From Aquimarina algiphila (GTDB lineage: Bacteria; Bacteroidota; Bacteroidia; Flavobacteriales; Flavobacteriaceae), in the NCBI RefSeq assembly GCF_007489275.1, contig NZ_VLNR01000069.1, positions 1 through 34,638 of the forward strand: 34,638 bases of DNA, read 5' to 3'. Positions 16,682-26,053 of this stretch are shown here, piece by piece. The position numbers and the translations under genes were made by a program. The notes under the pieces are model-generated. The model ran no database searches and was not told the origin of the DNA. It worked only from the letters and a program-made list of their open reading frames with translations. Each line of letters begins with the position of its first letter. The stretch's first letter is position 1.

Positions 16682-16937
16682 TTCTTAGTTTGATTTATTC
16701 TAATTAAAAGATGTCTCAATGTTTTCAGAATAAAAATAAGTGTTCCTTCTTTCTTAAATTACCTTGTTTTCAGTGAAACTTACCTGAGAATTGGTTTAGT
16801 TTTTTAAACTTTTAAATCTATATATCAATCCTTACACTCTGTTTAGAAGATATGTTGAATAACATATAAGAGCATAAAGCAAATTAAATAATGTATACCC
16901 TTAGTATTTAATAGCATCTCAAAGTTAAGGAGTTAAC

Positions 16938-16966
16938 AAGCACATGCATTCGGTATCACATGCTTG
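16938..16966 (-). terminator. Weak hairpin after the GH16 gene
   Basis: Read on the minus strand, AAGCAUGUG can pair with CAUGUGCUU as nine pairs including two G-U wobbles, about 12 bases after the GH16 stop. There is no good U-tract after it. The pairing is much worse on the plus strand, which favours a minus-strand RNA role. Confidence 0.35.
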
Positions 16967-16978
16967 GTTTTAATTTTT

Positions 16979-18184
16979 TTATTTTAATTCCCACGTTCTT
17001 ACCCAATCATAAGAGGTTGTTCTTTCTTCTTCGGTTCCTGTCATACCCCCATCAGAAGGAACAGGGTTCCAGTCATATGTCTCAACAACCATTCTTAAAT
17101 ACATTGGTAAATCAAAATCTGCTTTTGGAATAGCCGTATACACTTTTTTACCATCTAAATAAAATTCTATTTCGGTAGCACTTTTCCACCAAGCGGCATA
17201 AATATGATAATCTGACCATACTTTCCCTCCTACTTCGGTATTACCTCCCACAGATCCTGTTCCTGTTGCTGGACAATCAGTTTGTCTACTGTGTGTATTA
17301 GAGTGAATAGTTTCATCAAATTGCAAAGCCCAATCTGCAGTTGCTGTAACTTGTCCTACACATTCCTGAATATCTAATTCTGTAACTCTTCTATCGCAAC
17401 CTGTACCTTCATTTCTATGATTAATTAACCAAAATGTAGAGGACATAAACGTTTTATTAGCCTTCATTCTACATTCAAAATAATACCCAACCTGCGCTGC
17501 TGCCTTGGAACCAATATATGACCCTGCATGTGTAAATGTATTACCATTTACCATTTCTGGTGTATCCAACTTATAGGCTGTTAGTCTAAGATTATTTTCA
17601 GTTTCTGTCATTGTATTTTTCTTGAAAATCCCTGGAGCTCTCCCAATCCACCTCTTTGGATCTGTGTTTAACCATTTACTTTCGTCAAAAATACCATCAT
17701 CAAACTCATCAGATAAGTTTTCTACTTTACTCCATGATTTACCAGAAGGAGCTGGATCAGCAGACCCTATAAAGTAAGGGGCATTTGATGAAGGTTCGTC
17801 TCTTGTTACTACAACGTCAAAACTACAAGATACCGTATTGCCAGCTGCATCCTTTACTTGAAATGTATTTGTGGTAGTTCCAACTGGGAATACCTCACCA
17901 GATGCTAAACCTTTTGTTTGTGAAGTGACAGCTCCTGGTAGGTTATCAGAACCAACTGGTGTAGTATATGTTACCTCTTTACCATTTGATGAAGCATCCA
18001 CAACTTCACTAATATTTGAAATACATGCTATAGTAGGGTCTATATTATCCTTGGGCTCTTCTGTTTCAACATCGCTCCCATCATTGCTACTACAACTAGT
18101 TACAGATATATTGACAGACATAAATAAAAATACTATTAACTTGAAGGGGGGATTTTTTTTGAACATGACGGAATTTTTATGCAA
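16979..18184 (-). CDS. GH16 glycoside hydrolase lipoprotein with HYR domain (agarase/porphyranase type)
   Basis: A 401-residue lipoprotein; the lipobox is VTSC near residue 31 (an internal ATG at codon 7 may be the true start). Residues about 48-129 form a HYR-type Ig-like domain (CSFDVVVTRD end). Residues about 150-401 are a GH16 domain: LSDEFDDGIFDESKW, RWIGRAPGIF, then the catalytic ELDIQE with nucleophile Glu269, Asp271 and acid/base Glu274, and the closing YDWVRTWEL. The GRAPG.F loop is typical of beta-agarases and porphyranases rather than laminarinases, pointing to red-algal galactans, but subfamily needs a search. It stands alone, with no SusC/SusD pair or other carbohydrate genes around it, and would act on the cell surface. 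Confidence 0.9.
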   Translation of the reverse strand: MHKNSVMFKKNPPFKLIVFLFMSVNISVTSCSSNDGSDVETEEPKDNIDPTIACISNISEVVDASSNGKEVTYTTPVGSDNLPGAVTSQTKGLASGEVFPVGTTTNTFQVKDAAGNTVSCSFDVVVTRDEPSSNAPYFIGSADPAPSGKSWSKVENLSDEFDDGIFDESKWLNTDPKRWIGRAPGIFKKNTMTETENNLRLTAYKLDTPEMVNGNTFTHAGSYIGSKAAAQVGYYFECRMKANKTFMSSTFWLINHRNEGTGCDRRVTELDIQECVGQVTATADWALQFDETIHSNTHSRQTDCPATGTGSVGGNTEVGGKVWSDYHIYAAWWKSATEIEFYLDGKKVYTAIPKADFDLPMYLRMVVETYDWNPVPSDGGMTGTEEERTTSYDWVRTWELK

Positions 18185-18367
18185 ATCTATAAGGTTTCAA
18201 CCTATATAATAGAAACATATGTTTCAGAATTAGCAACACATGTTTAGTCAACTATGTATTCAAAACTCTCTTTAAAAAGCATATACACAATATCCCTGAA
18301 TCTCTTGGGGATTAAAAATCTTCTCATGCCTACTAGAGTATTGGTGTCTTTTTGAGCAATTTCTTGC

Positions 18368-18886
18368 TCACTCTGTTAGTAATTTATTCAACTCACTTAT
18401 CCTAGCAAGGTGGTGATCATCATGTTCTGCTACAAAAAGAAACAGATCCATGGTTCGCATTGGCGTTTCTAGTCTTGGATGTAGTGCATATTGATAAACT
18501 TGTTTTTCTGTTACTAATTTCAAGCTATTTATTGTCCTTTTTCGAATATCTTGAAATTCTTTTAACAAAAGTTCAACTGGTTTTTTATTATGTTGTGCAA
18601 AATGAGTTTTCCTGTTTTCTAAGTCAGCGGTTCTCAGATATTTTTGATTACTAAGAATATCTTCTAATCTACCTTGCCAAATAGGTTCAAGATCAATCAA
18701 ATGCCCTACATTTTCCTGAATCGACCAGCTATTATTATTACGTTTGGTTAATTGTTCTGTTGGTATTTTATTAATCTTATCATTCAGTCGCAATGAAGTA
18801 CCATCTAATCTCTCTAGTATTGAAGGAAAAATATTCTGCTCAAAGGAAAATTCAAATTTCCGATCAAACCATTTTATTTGTTTCAT
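18368..18886 (-). CDS. DinB-like metal-dependent protein
   Basis: A 172-residue four-helix protein of the DinB/YfiT fold. The likely metal ligands are the His in NVGHLIDLE (about residue 61) and the two His in EHDDHHLARI (about 154-158), the usual triad. The N-terminal segment SILERLDGTSLRLNDKI and SWSIQENVGHL are standard for DinB_2 proteins of Bacteroidota. Family members include thiol transferases and many of unknown function. It is the last of three minus-strand genes (AraC, DUF6265-like, DinB-like), 99 bases after the one before. Confidence 0.88.
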   Translation of the reverse strand: MKQIKWFDRKFEFSFEQNIFPSILERLDGTSLRLNDKINKIPTEQLTKRNNNSWSIQENVGHLIDLEPIWQGRLEDILSNQKYLRTADLENRKTHFAQHNKKPVELLLKEFQDIRKRTINSLKLVTEKQVYQYALHPRLETPMRTMDLFLFVAEHDDHHLARISELNKLLTE

Positions 18887-18985
18887 CCTTTATATTTTTA
18901 ACTGTTTCACGAATAATTAAGTACTCTTCACAGAATACTTACTTTAAATGTAATAGATTTTGTACGCATACAAAAGGAGTAGTTG

Positions 18986-19456
18986 TTAATTTTCTTTTCC
19001 AGAACTATGAACCCGAATTAGAGTATAGGAAAATCCTTTATCATGCTCTCCCAGAACAGATACAAGTAACTCATCTTTATTAATAATTTTATATTGAATT
19101 TTTTTTGGAAAGTCATGCTGCAAATTCTCAAAAGAAAATAAATATCTCTCTGACTGTTTTAGTATAAATCTAATACCTTTCCCTTCGTTTTGATTGAATA
19201 CTTTGGCAATATATACTAAATTATTATCAAACAATTTTATCTCTAACTTTTCAGAAACATATTTTTTTTCATCTCTTATTTTGTAAGATTCTCCAGTAAA
19301 TTTACCATCCTTATTTTGCCAGGTTTCATAACTCTCTTTCCCTTCTATTTTCCATGTTCCGATTAAGAAGTTTATTTTTTGCATTTCTATCTTCTGTCCA
19401 TAGACATGTTGCAAAACGAATACTACTAAAATGATACTTAATTTTATAATCCTCAT
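18986..19456 (-). CDS. Secreted lipocalin-like protein, DUF6265 type
   Basis: A 156-residue protein with a cleavable signal peptide ending near VYGQ (about residue 21) and no lipobox. The mature part reads FLIGTWKIEGKESYETWQ, FTGESYKI, then FENLQHDFPKKIQYKI, the pattern I associate with DUF6265 (small beta-barrel proteins of unknown function). It lies 67 bases after the AraC gene and before the DinB-like gene on the same strand. The DUF assignment is from memory; secretion to the periplasm or outside is well supported. Confidence 0.8.
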   Translation of the reverse strand: MRIIKLSIILVVFVLQHVYGQKIEMQKINFLIGTWKIEGKESYETWQNKDGKFTGESYKIRDEKKYVSEKLEIKLFDNNLVYIAKVFNQNEGKGIRFILKQSERYLFSFENLQHDFPKKIQYKIINKDELLVSVLGEHDKGFSYTLIRVHSSGKEN

Positions 19457-19523
19457 TATTTTACTTTTTAATACTGTAAAATTAATTTCTAAGTATGTTT
19501 AAGGATTGTAAAAAACCGACACT

Positions 19524-20336
19524 TTATTTTTTCAAGAATAAATTTGCCATATTTTCTTCAAAGAATTTGTATTGAGATGGATCTTCGCCAGTAAATTCTT
19601 TAAAATTTTTAATGAAATGAGATTGATCATAAAACCCAGCTTGAAAAACGATATCCGACCAATCGATATCACCTTCCTGAATTAATCTAAAAATATAGGA
19701 AAATCTAATAATCCTAACATAAAACTTTGGAGACAAGCCAATGTGTGCTTTAAAATAACGTTCTAAACTTCTTTCGCTAATTCCAATTTTATTTTGGATT
19801 TCCTTTAAGCTAAGTTTTCCATTATTCCTGATAATTAATTCGACTATCTTTTGTCCTTTTAAAGGTTTTTTTTTCAATTTAGAAATACAAAACAAAAACC
19901 AATTTTCAATTTGTTTTACTTTTTCATCAAAAGAAAGAGAACTAGTAGCCACTTCTTTAATTGGTTTCAGAATTTTTAGACTTTTTAAAGGGATTTCGAC
20001 CACCTTATCCGTTAAACTCGTAATTTCAATATCAAATAGTTCGGTCAATGCCCATGGTTGCATCTTAATAGCAAACATTTTTGATTCACCTGTATTTTCA
20101 AGGAAAAAACTATTTTTGATCTGACCCGCAATTAAGTCTTTACCTTGTAATTCCCAAACTCCATTTATATTAGTTTTATATGCATCTCCCAAATGAAAAA
20201 TAAGTTCTGGATATCCATCTGGAATAATTTTTTCTCTTTGAATAGTAAGATCACCTTGTTTATCAATCCACCAAAAGCTTTGAATCATTATTGACACCTT
20301 TGGATCGGCATCTTTCTGAATGTATATTTCATTCAT
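19524..20336 (-). CDS. AraC-family regulator with DUF6597-like N-terminus
   Basis: A 270-residue cytoplasmic regulator. Residues about 1-140 are the sensing domain of a type with QSFWWI, EKIIPDGYPELIFHLGD and LIAGQIKNSFFLE, as in DUF6597-containing AraC proteins. Residues about 165-262 are the double helix-turn-helix: LSLKEIQNKIGISERSLERYFKAHIGLSPKFYVRIIRF and IVFQAGFYDQSHFIKNFKEFTGEDPSQY. It is first of three same-strand genes and may control the DUF6265-like and DinB-like proteins; the ligand is unknown. Confidence 0.9.
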   Translation of the reverse strand: MNEIYIQKDADPKVSIMIQSFWWIDKQGDLTIQREKIIPDGYPELIFHLGDAYKTNINGVWELQGKDLIAGQIKNSFFLENTGESKMFAIKMQPWALTELFDIEITSLTDKVVEIPLKSLKILKPIKEVATSSLSFDEKVKQIENWFLFCISKLKKKPLKGQKIVELIIRNNGKLSLKEIQNKIGISERSLERYFKAHIGLSPKFYVRIIRFSYIFRLIQEGDIDWSDIVFQAGFYDQSHFIKNFKEFTGEDPSQYKFFEENMANLFLKK

Positions 20337-20434
20337 AATTGCGACTAATCATTAGATAATTTCTATACTACTATAAAAACCAACTGCTACAAAATATCTC
20401 CCTTTAATACCAGGATGAAAAACACATATATGAC

Positions 20435-21181
20435 TTAGCTATTCCTGGGTCCTGATTCCAGAGTACTTAAAATTGTATCCCGCGTTTGTTCGCGCAATTC
20501 TTTCTTCTGTTCTTGTGTTAGCCCTTTTGTTGGAATTGCTTTAAGAATACGAGCCCTCATAATACCAGGACCGCCACTAAAGAAGGTATACGAAAATCGT
20601 TTTTTATTATCAAAAAATGCAAGTGGTAATATTGGGATCTGGTGATCTATAGCTAATCTAAAAGCTCCGTCTTTAAACTGATCTAATACAATAGATTCAT
20701 CATCTGGAACGCCTCCTTCAGGAAAAATACAGATACTTGTACCATCATGTAATCTGGCCTGTGCCCTATCAAAAACCTCTTTACGACTACGCTGGCTATT
20801 ACGATCAACAAGAATACAGGTTCGTTTGTAGAAAAATCCAAAAACCGGAATCTTTGCCAACTCCTTTTTGCCAACAAAAACAAAAGGATTTTTTACACAG
20901 TATAACATTAACATGATATCAGTCATCGATGCATGATTAGCCACAAACATGTAGCTCTTCTTGCGATCAACCGATTCTTCTTTGGTTACTCTAGGTATAA
21001 AGCCTGATCCATACAATACAATTTTTGCCCAAAATCTTGCTACTACAAAAAACTGTGGATATAACTTTTCTGTTGAAGAAAGGACTAATAGTAATGGAAA
21101 CATAATAAGTATTGGAATACCCATAAGGATATAAAACCAGATACGCCACAACAGAATAAGTATGTTCCTTAATAATTGCAT
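20435..21181 (-). CDS. plsC: 1-acyl-glycerol-3-phosphate acyltransferase (PlsC family)
   Basis: A 248-residue membrane acyltransferase of phospholipid synthesis. After two hydrophobic stretches (about 5-35) come the acyltransferase motifs NHASMTD (HX4D, His83/Asp88), then FPEGG (153-157) and the later ILPLAFFDN segment. It transfers an acyl chain to the sn-2 position of lysophosphatidic acid, though members also act on lipid A-like or ornithine lipids. The start at 21181 (MQLLRN) is chosen over the ATG five codons earlier because it leaves a workable 75-base spacer to the divergent trpS start. Confidence 0.9.
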   Translation of the reverse strand: MQLLRNILILLWRIWFYILMGIPILIMFPLLLVLSSTEKLYPQFFVVARFWAKIVLYGSGFIPRVTKEESVDRKKSYMFVANHASMTDIMLMLYCVKNPFVFVGKKELAKIPVFGFFYKRTCILVDRNSQRSRKEVFDRAQARLHDGTSICIFPEGGVPDDESIVLDQFKDGAFRLAIDHQIPILPLAFFDNKKRFSYTFFSGGPGIMRARILKAIPTKGLTQEQKKELREQTRDTILSTLESGPRNS

Positions 21182-21256
21182 TGCCCAAAAATACACAATT
21201 GGTTTGAGCTATGTGAACAAAAAAATTACCTTTGCCAAGAAATTAGAAAAATTATC

Positions 21257-22225
21257 ATGTCCAGAATTCTAACAGGAGTACAAAGTACAGGGACTCCGCA
21301 TCTAGGAAATTTATTAGGAGCCATACTTCCTGCTATCGAAATGGCAAATCAGCCACAGAATGAATCCTTTCTGTTTATTGCTGATATGCATTCACTTACA
21401 CAAATTAAAGATGCTAAAGTATTACGGGAGAATACCTACTCTACTGCAGCTACCTGGTTAGCTTGTGGATTGGACATAGAAAAAACAGTTTTTTATAGGC
21501 AAAGTGATATTCCGCAGGTAACAGAATTATCGTGGTACTTAAGTTGTTTCTTTCCTTATCAACGACTTACCCTTGCTCACTCTTTTAAGGATAAGGCTGA
21601 TCGATTAGAGGATGTAAACGCTGGTCTATTTACCTACCCTATGTTAATGGCTGCAGATATTCTATTGTATGATGCAGAGATTGTTCCTGTAGGAAAGGAT
21701 CAATTACAACATCTAGAAATGACACGTGATGTAGCTTCAAGAATACATGCTCAGGTTGGTGAGGTATTTGTATTACCAGAAGCTCAGGTACAAAAAGAAA
21801 CAATGTATGTCCCTGGAACCGATGGTATCAAAATGAGTAAATCAAAAGGCAATATTATCAATCTGTTTTTGCCTGACAAGAAACTGCGTAAACAGATTAT
21901 GACGATTCAGACTGATAGTACCCCTTTAGAAGAACCAAAAGATCCAGATACTTGCAATTTATTTGCTATATATAAACTTATTGCTACTGAAGAACAGCAA
22001 GAAGAAATGCGAAAAAATTATCGTGGTGGTAATTATGGGTATGGTCATGCAAAGCAAGCATTATACGAGCTACTTATCGATAAATTTGCTACAGTTAGGG
22101 AACGCTACAATTATTATATGAACAACCTTAATGAAGTTGATGAAGCTCTAGCTATAGGTGCCAAAAAAGCAACTACAATAGCAGATAGCGTATTGACAAG
22201 AGTGCGTAAAAAGGTGGGATATTAG
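21257..22225 (+). CDS. trpS: Tryptophanyl-tRNA synthetase
   Basis: A 322-residue class I synthetase that charges tRNA-Trp. The HIGH-equivalent TPHLGN (13-18) and the KMSKS loop (192-196) are intact, with the Trp-specific segments DMHSLTQIKD, LAHSFKDKADR and AADILLYDAEIVPVGKDQLQHLE between. The start is ATG 21257 (MSRILTGVQSTG), the usual beginning of the enzyme; the frame is open 27 codons further up but that extension would overlap the divergent plsC and has no family match. The 58-base gap to the next lipoprotein gene has no clear terminator, so readthrough is possible. Confidence 0.97.
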   Translation: MSRILTGVQSTGTPHLGNLLGAILPAIEMANQPQNESFLFIADMHSLTQIKDAKVLRENTYSTAATWLACGLDIEKTVFYRQSDIPQVTELSWYLSCFFPYQRLTLAHSFKDKADRLEDVNAGLFTYPMLMAADILLYDAEIVPVGKDQLQHLEMTRDVASRIHAQVGEVFVLPEAQVQKETMYVPGTDGIKMSKSKGNIINLFLPDKKLRKQIMTIQTDSTPLEEPKDPDTCNLFAIYKLIATEEQQEEMRKNYRGGNYGYGHAKQALYELLIDKFATVRERYNYYMNNLNEVDEALAIGAKKATTIADSVLTRVRKKVGY

Positions 22226-22283
22226 TTAATATATCAATTTTTAAAAGCTTTGTTTCAAAACAATTAGATTCATTTACTAGTTT

Positions 22284-23297
22284 ATGACAAAAAGTGTTTA
22301 TTATTCTTTTTTACTACTATGTATATTCACTTCTTGTTCTAAAGAGCACTTATCTAAGACTAGTATTTCTTTCTATCATTGGAAGTCTGAGGCAAGTTTT
22401 AATGAATCTTATACAAAAGCGATTCATACTGCACGTACTGATAAAATCTATCTTCATTATTTTGATATCACAACAAAAGGAAGAACAAACGGCTATAATA
22501 CTGAGGTTTTTCCAACCTATGTTGTAAAAAAGGTTTCAAAAGAATATCAGGATTTTGATATTGTGCCTGTTGTATATATTACAAATGAAGTATTTAAGAT
22601 AAAAAAATTAGATCTTGTAGGTTTATCTGGCAACATCACCAAATTAATCCATCAAATAAGTACAAAACATTTTGGTAGAGAGATTAAAGAAATTCAGATT
22701 GATTGTGACTGGACACAAAGTACCAGAAATGTTTATTTCGAATTTTTAAAAACATTATCAACACAGTTTGATATTGATGTAACTATTAGGTTACATCAAA
22801 TAAAATTTAAAGAAGAGACAGGAGTTCCACCTGTAAAAAAGGGAACTTTAATGGTTTACAACATTGGTGATCTAAAAAACAAACAACAGAATTCTATTTT
22901 AGAAAATACAATTGTAAAACAATACATAAATTCTAAAACCGCATACCCCTTGCCGTTACATATTGGTTTACCTTTGTTTTCTCAAACAGTTGTTAGCAAT
23001 ATGGATGATAAAATTAAAATCATCAAAAATACAGAACGGCTCGTTTTGGAAAACGATATTCATTTTAAAAAATTAAATGAATTCAATTTTGAGATTGTAA
23101 AAGACACACTATATAAAGGGTTTTATCTTAGTAAAGGGTATACTTTAAAATTAGAAGAATTAACAGAAGCCGAAATTATAGCATCTTATAAAACAATTAA
23201 AGAAAGTAAATTACAAACTAACGATATCATTTTTTATCATTTGGATGAGCAATCACTCTTAACCATTGATTTAAAAAAAATAATAGAGCAGTTATGA
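22284..23297 (+). CDS. Lipoprotein with DUF3142-like, probable TIM-barrel domain
   Basis: A 337-residue lipoprotein, lipobox FTSC (Cys18). The mature part starts SISFYHWKSEASF, and later has IKEIQIDCDWTQSTRNVYFEFLKTL and LMVYNIGDL, a series that resembles the beta/alpha repeats of DUF3142 and related glycosidase-like barrels (the QIDCDWT strand end in particular). Whether it keeps catalytic acids cannot be told by eye. Its stop overlaps the ATG of the TPR protein by four bases (ATGA), so the two are translationally coupled and likely work together at the envelope. The DUF assignment is tentative. Confidence 0.75.
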   Translation: MTKSVYYSFLLLCIFTSCSKEHLSKTSISFYHWKSEASFNESYTKAIHTARTDKIYLHYFDITTKGRTNGYNTEVFPTYVVKKVSKEYQDFDIVPVVYITNEVFKIKKLDLVGLSGNITKLIHQISTKHFGREIKEIQIDCDWTQSTRNVYFEFLKTLSTQFDIDVTIRLHQIKFKEETGVPPVKKGTLMVYNIGDLKNKQQNSILENTIVKQYINSKTAYPLPLHIGLPLFSQTVVSNMDDKIKIIKNTERLVLENDIHFKKLNEFNFEIVKDTLYKGFYLSKGYTLKLEELTEAEIIASYKTIKESKLQTNDIIFYHLDEQSLLTIDLKKIIEQL

Positions 23298-25597
23298 GAA
23301 CTATATTAACCTATACAATGGCCTTTATCTCTTCAATTATCTTTGCAAGTGATCACAATTTTGTTTGTGGTGGTGATGGATATTGGGAGGGTGATAGTTT
23401 CTATAATTTATTCGTACAAACTAACATTTCTGCAAAAGAGTTTTACCCTTTTTTAAGGGATGAATACAATAACTTTTATGGTGAGAATTATTATGATGAA
23501 AAGAAAGAAATTGTTTACCCTAGAGGGAATGTAAATCTATGGAAAGAAGTTTTGCTAGACTGGAGTACCAAGGATATAGAAAATGTAATTTATAATTTTG
23601 ATAGTTTTAACTGGAAGAACAAAACCACTAAAGCTGAAAAAAGCGCTAAAACCTATATCGAATTTGCTCAACAATGCAGTGAAGCTTTTAGGTATAGAAA
23701 CAAGCGAAATTCATGGGATTATGATGAGATCTTAGCCCAAAAAACTGTAAATACCGAAGCTTTACTTGCAAAAGCAAATTTGTTGTTAAGTGCCGAAGCC
23801 AACCAGCAATTAAAAGCAAGGTATTATTATCAAATTATTAGGATTTTACATTATTCCAAGAGCTTTAGTGAAGCTGTAAATTTTTACAAAACAAAGGTTG
23901 AGGACCAGTTACCAAAAAATGAGATCTATTACTATATAACCGATCAGGTTGCTGGTTGTTATTATTCTTTAAAAGATTACGAAAAAGCAGCATATCTTTT
24001 TACAAAAGTGCTAAACAAAAGTATTGATAGAAAAAAATCTGCCTTTTTAAGTTACAATTTTTGTGCAAATAAAAACGCAGAGGGTAAACCATATTTTTCG
24101 GGTATCGATGACGAAAAAGATGTGTTGTTAATTGCTAGCTTAAGAGATTTTTCTGATGAAGTTAACAACATCAATAAATTTATACATCTAGATGCAAAAG
24201 ATCCAAGGGTAGAACTTCTTTTTATGCGTGCATTAAGTAATGTAGAGCGTGATATTTGGCCAAGAAATATTGGTACCTTCGACAGGACATTGCCAAATAT
24301 CCAAAACAATAAAAATTATAAAGAACTCCTACAAATAGCAGAGCAACAAATTGAGAATACTCAAATCAAAAATAAAGATTTTTGGAAAATCACAAGTTCC
24401 TATTTATCATTTATTAATAATGATCTTACCACTGCAAACCAGAAATTAAATAAGGTACAATCATTTCCAGAACAAAAGAAAACATTATCCATCATTTATA
24501 AAGTTTTTAGTTGGGATACTATTACCCCAGAAAATGAAAATTACTTAATCAAAATTATTGAAGATCATCCTACCAATGAAGATTGGAAACCCCTAATTCT
24601 TGATAGAATTTCACATATATATTATAAAAATAATAAAATAGGCAAAGCATTTCTAGTTCATAATCATCTTGAAAATGTCAAAAATATTAGCTCATTAGAA
24701 TTACTAAATGCTTTAGAAAAGTTTTACCATAAGCCCAATAAAAGCAAGTATGAAAACATGCTTTTAAATAATAAATCTCAATCTTCTCTTGATTTTATAA
24801 GCTATATAAATCATCAAAAAGGAGTCTATTATTTATATCAAAAAAAACCTAAAGAAGCGCTGATTTATTTTAACAAAGAAAAAAATCCTCCAAGAGAGGC
24901 ATCTATTCCTGGAACTATTTTTAGTAACAACATAAAAGAATGTTTTAGTTGTCCTGAAAAAAATATTATGGCAGACGAAGTGTATAAAGCAGATGTTTTT
25001 TCATTCATTAAAACCAATTTCTCAAAAAAAGAATTAGCTATAAATTTGATCGAATTAAAAAAATTAACTCATAATGAGAAACAATGGAAATCCAAATTAG
25101 CCAATTATTTATTAGCCAATTATTATAATAATATATCCAATACTGGATATTACAGAGGCATCTTAACCAATAATGGTAATTGTTGTGATTATAATTATAT
25201 CGACTATGCCAATGATAGATATAAGAATACTAAAATAGGCGCTAATATCATTGCAAATAGATCAGGGTATACGTTATCTGATGTTAGTTATTATGACAAA
25301 CATTATTTTGGATTAAGCGACACTGCGATAGAATATTATCAAAAAGTAATCGATTTGTCTACAGATAAAGAATTAAATGCTCGGTGCCTATATCTAATGG
25401 CAAAATGCGAACTTAATGACTACTATAATAATGGTAGTTCTAATACTTTTGAAATAAAATTATCTGAATATCAAACTATTCAATTACCAAATTATAATAG
25501 TTTTAAAATATTAAAAGAACAGTATTCAGATACCGAATTTCATAAAATGATTATACGAGAATGTAGTTATTTTAAAGCTTATAGTTCTCATTTCTGA
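23294..25597 (+). CDS. Large secreted TPR-like protein coupled to the lipoprotein
   Basis: A 767-residue exported protein: signal peptide about 1-18 (ends FAS), then a Gly-rich segment CGGDGYWEGDSFYNLF that recalls a family of Bacteroidota proteins beginning with a CxGG..W.....Y..F motif. Helical repeats are visible at about 165-275 (ARYYYQIIRILHYSKSFSEAVNFY, then AGCYYSLKDYEKAAYLFTKVLN), and again near 520-545 (GVYYLYQKKPKEALIYF) and 680-715, so most of the protein is probably a TPR-type solenoid. No catalytic domain is seen. The four-base overlap with the preceding lipoprotein gene and the terminator right after define a two-gene unit. Function unknown. Confidence 0.8.
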   Translation: MRTILTYTMAFISSIIFASDHNFVCGGDGYWEGDSFYNLFVQTNISAKEFYPFLRDEYNNFYGENYYDEKKEIVYPRGNVNLWKEVLLDWSTKDIENVIYNFDSFNWKNKTTKAEKSAKTYIEFAQQCSEAFRYRNKRNSWDYDEILAQKTVNTEALLAKANLLLSAEANQQLKARYYYQIIRILHYSKSFSEAVNFYKTKVEDQLPKNEIYYYITDQVAGCYYSLKDYEKAAYLFTKVLNKSIDRKKSAFLSYNFCANKNAEGKPYFSGIDDEKDVLLIASLRDFSDEVNNINKFIHLDAKDPRVELLFMRALSNVERDIWPRNIGTFDRTLPNIQNNKNYKELLQIAEQQIENTQIKNKDFWKITSSYLSFINNDLTTANQKLNKVQSFPEQKKTLSIIYKVFSWDTITPENENYLIKIIEDHPTNEDWKPLILDRISHIYYKNNKIGKAFLVHNHLENVKNISSLELLNALEKFYHKPNKSKYENMLLNNKSQSSLDFISYINHQKGVYYLYQKKPKEALIYFNKEKNPPREASIPGTIFSNNIKECFSCPEKNIMADEVYKADVFSFIKTNFSKKELAINLIELKKLTHNEKQWKSKLANYLLANYYNNISNTGYYRGILTNNGNCCDYNYIDYANDRYKNTKIGANIIANRSGYTLSDVSYYDKHYFGLSDTAIEYYQKVIDLSTDKELNARCLYLMAKCELNDYYNNGSSNTFEIKLSEYQTIQLPNYNSFKILKEQYSDTEFHKMIIRECSYFKAYSSHF

Positions 25598-25600
25598 TTA

Positions 25601-25639
25601 AAAAAAGCTGCATTTTGACTAGACAATTGCAGCTTTTTT
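25601..25639. terminator. Bidirectional terminator between convergent genes
   Basis: AAAAAAGCTGCA (25601-25612) and TGCAGCTTTTTT (25628-25639) make a 12-bp stem around a 15-base loop, four bases after the TPR gene stop and 22 bases from the stop of the convergent Roadblock gene. T-tracts on both strands. Confidence 0.9.
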
Positions 25640-25661
25640 GTATAAGAAAGGATTCTAAAAA

Positions 25662-26036
25662 TTATAATTCTTTAACTATTTCTTTTTTATACCTACCTAA
25701 TAAAGCTCTTGTCATACCAAGATTTGCTTTAGAAGAATCTACAGCTAAGTAAATAAAATATTCACCATTATCTGACACATCAATGATATGGATTTGGTCA
25801 GAAAGTGTTATTAAAATATCTTGAATATTTGATTTTAATCCTAAAGCTTCAATTGCACTTTTTTTTGCTTTAACAACTTCTAAATTAAACGATGAGGCAA
25901 TTTCTGGATCAAAATCTTTCTTTTCAGAATGAGAAACATAAGATACTCCTGTACTCACTTCTGATACAGAAACAGCAATTAAACCTGGTATATTCGATTT
26001 CACATCAGAAACGAATTGTTCTAAAAAATTTGACAT
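25662..26036 (-). CDS. Roadblock/LC7-domain protein (1)
   Basis: A 124-residue single-domain protein of the Roadblock/LC7 type: an N-terminal helix (FLEQFVSDVKSNIPG), strand LIAVSVSEVSTGVSYV, a long helix (about 45-68), then ILITLSDQIHIIDV, EYFIYLAVDSSKANLGMTRALL and a final helix. Such proteins dimerise through their beta sheets and regulate small GTPases (MglB for MglA). It lies 17 bases after the second Roadblock gene, so the two are cotranscribed. No GTPase gene is in the window. Confidence 0.82.
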   Translation of the reverse strand: MSNFLEQFVSDVKSNIPGLIAVSVSEVSTGVSYVSHSEKKDFDPEIASSFNLEVVKAKKSAIEALGLKSNIQDILITLSDQIHIIDVSDNGEYFIYLAVDSSKANLGMTRALLGRYKKEIVKEL

Positions 26037-26053
26037 AAGTAACTAATTTTTAT

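Noticed and set aside
16979..20336. Polysaccharide utilisation locus around the GH16 gene
   Set aside because: No SusC/SusD-like, sulphatase or second glycosidase gene is present; neighbours are DinB-like, DUF6265-like and AraC genes.
21176..21256. Upstream extension of trpS by 27 codons
   Set aside because: The extension has no family match, starts over the divergent plsC start and lacks support; MSRILTGVQSTG is the usual N-terminus.
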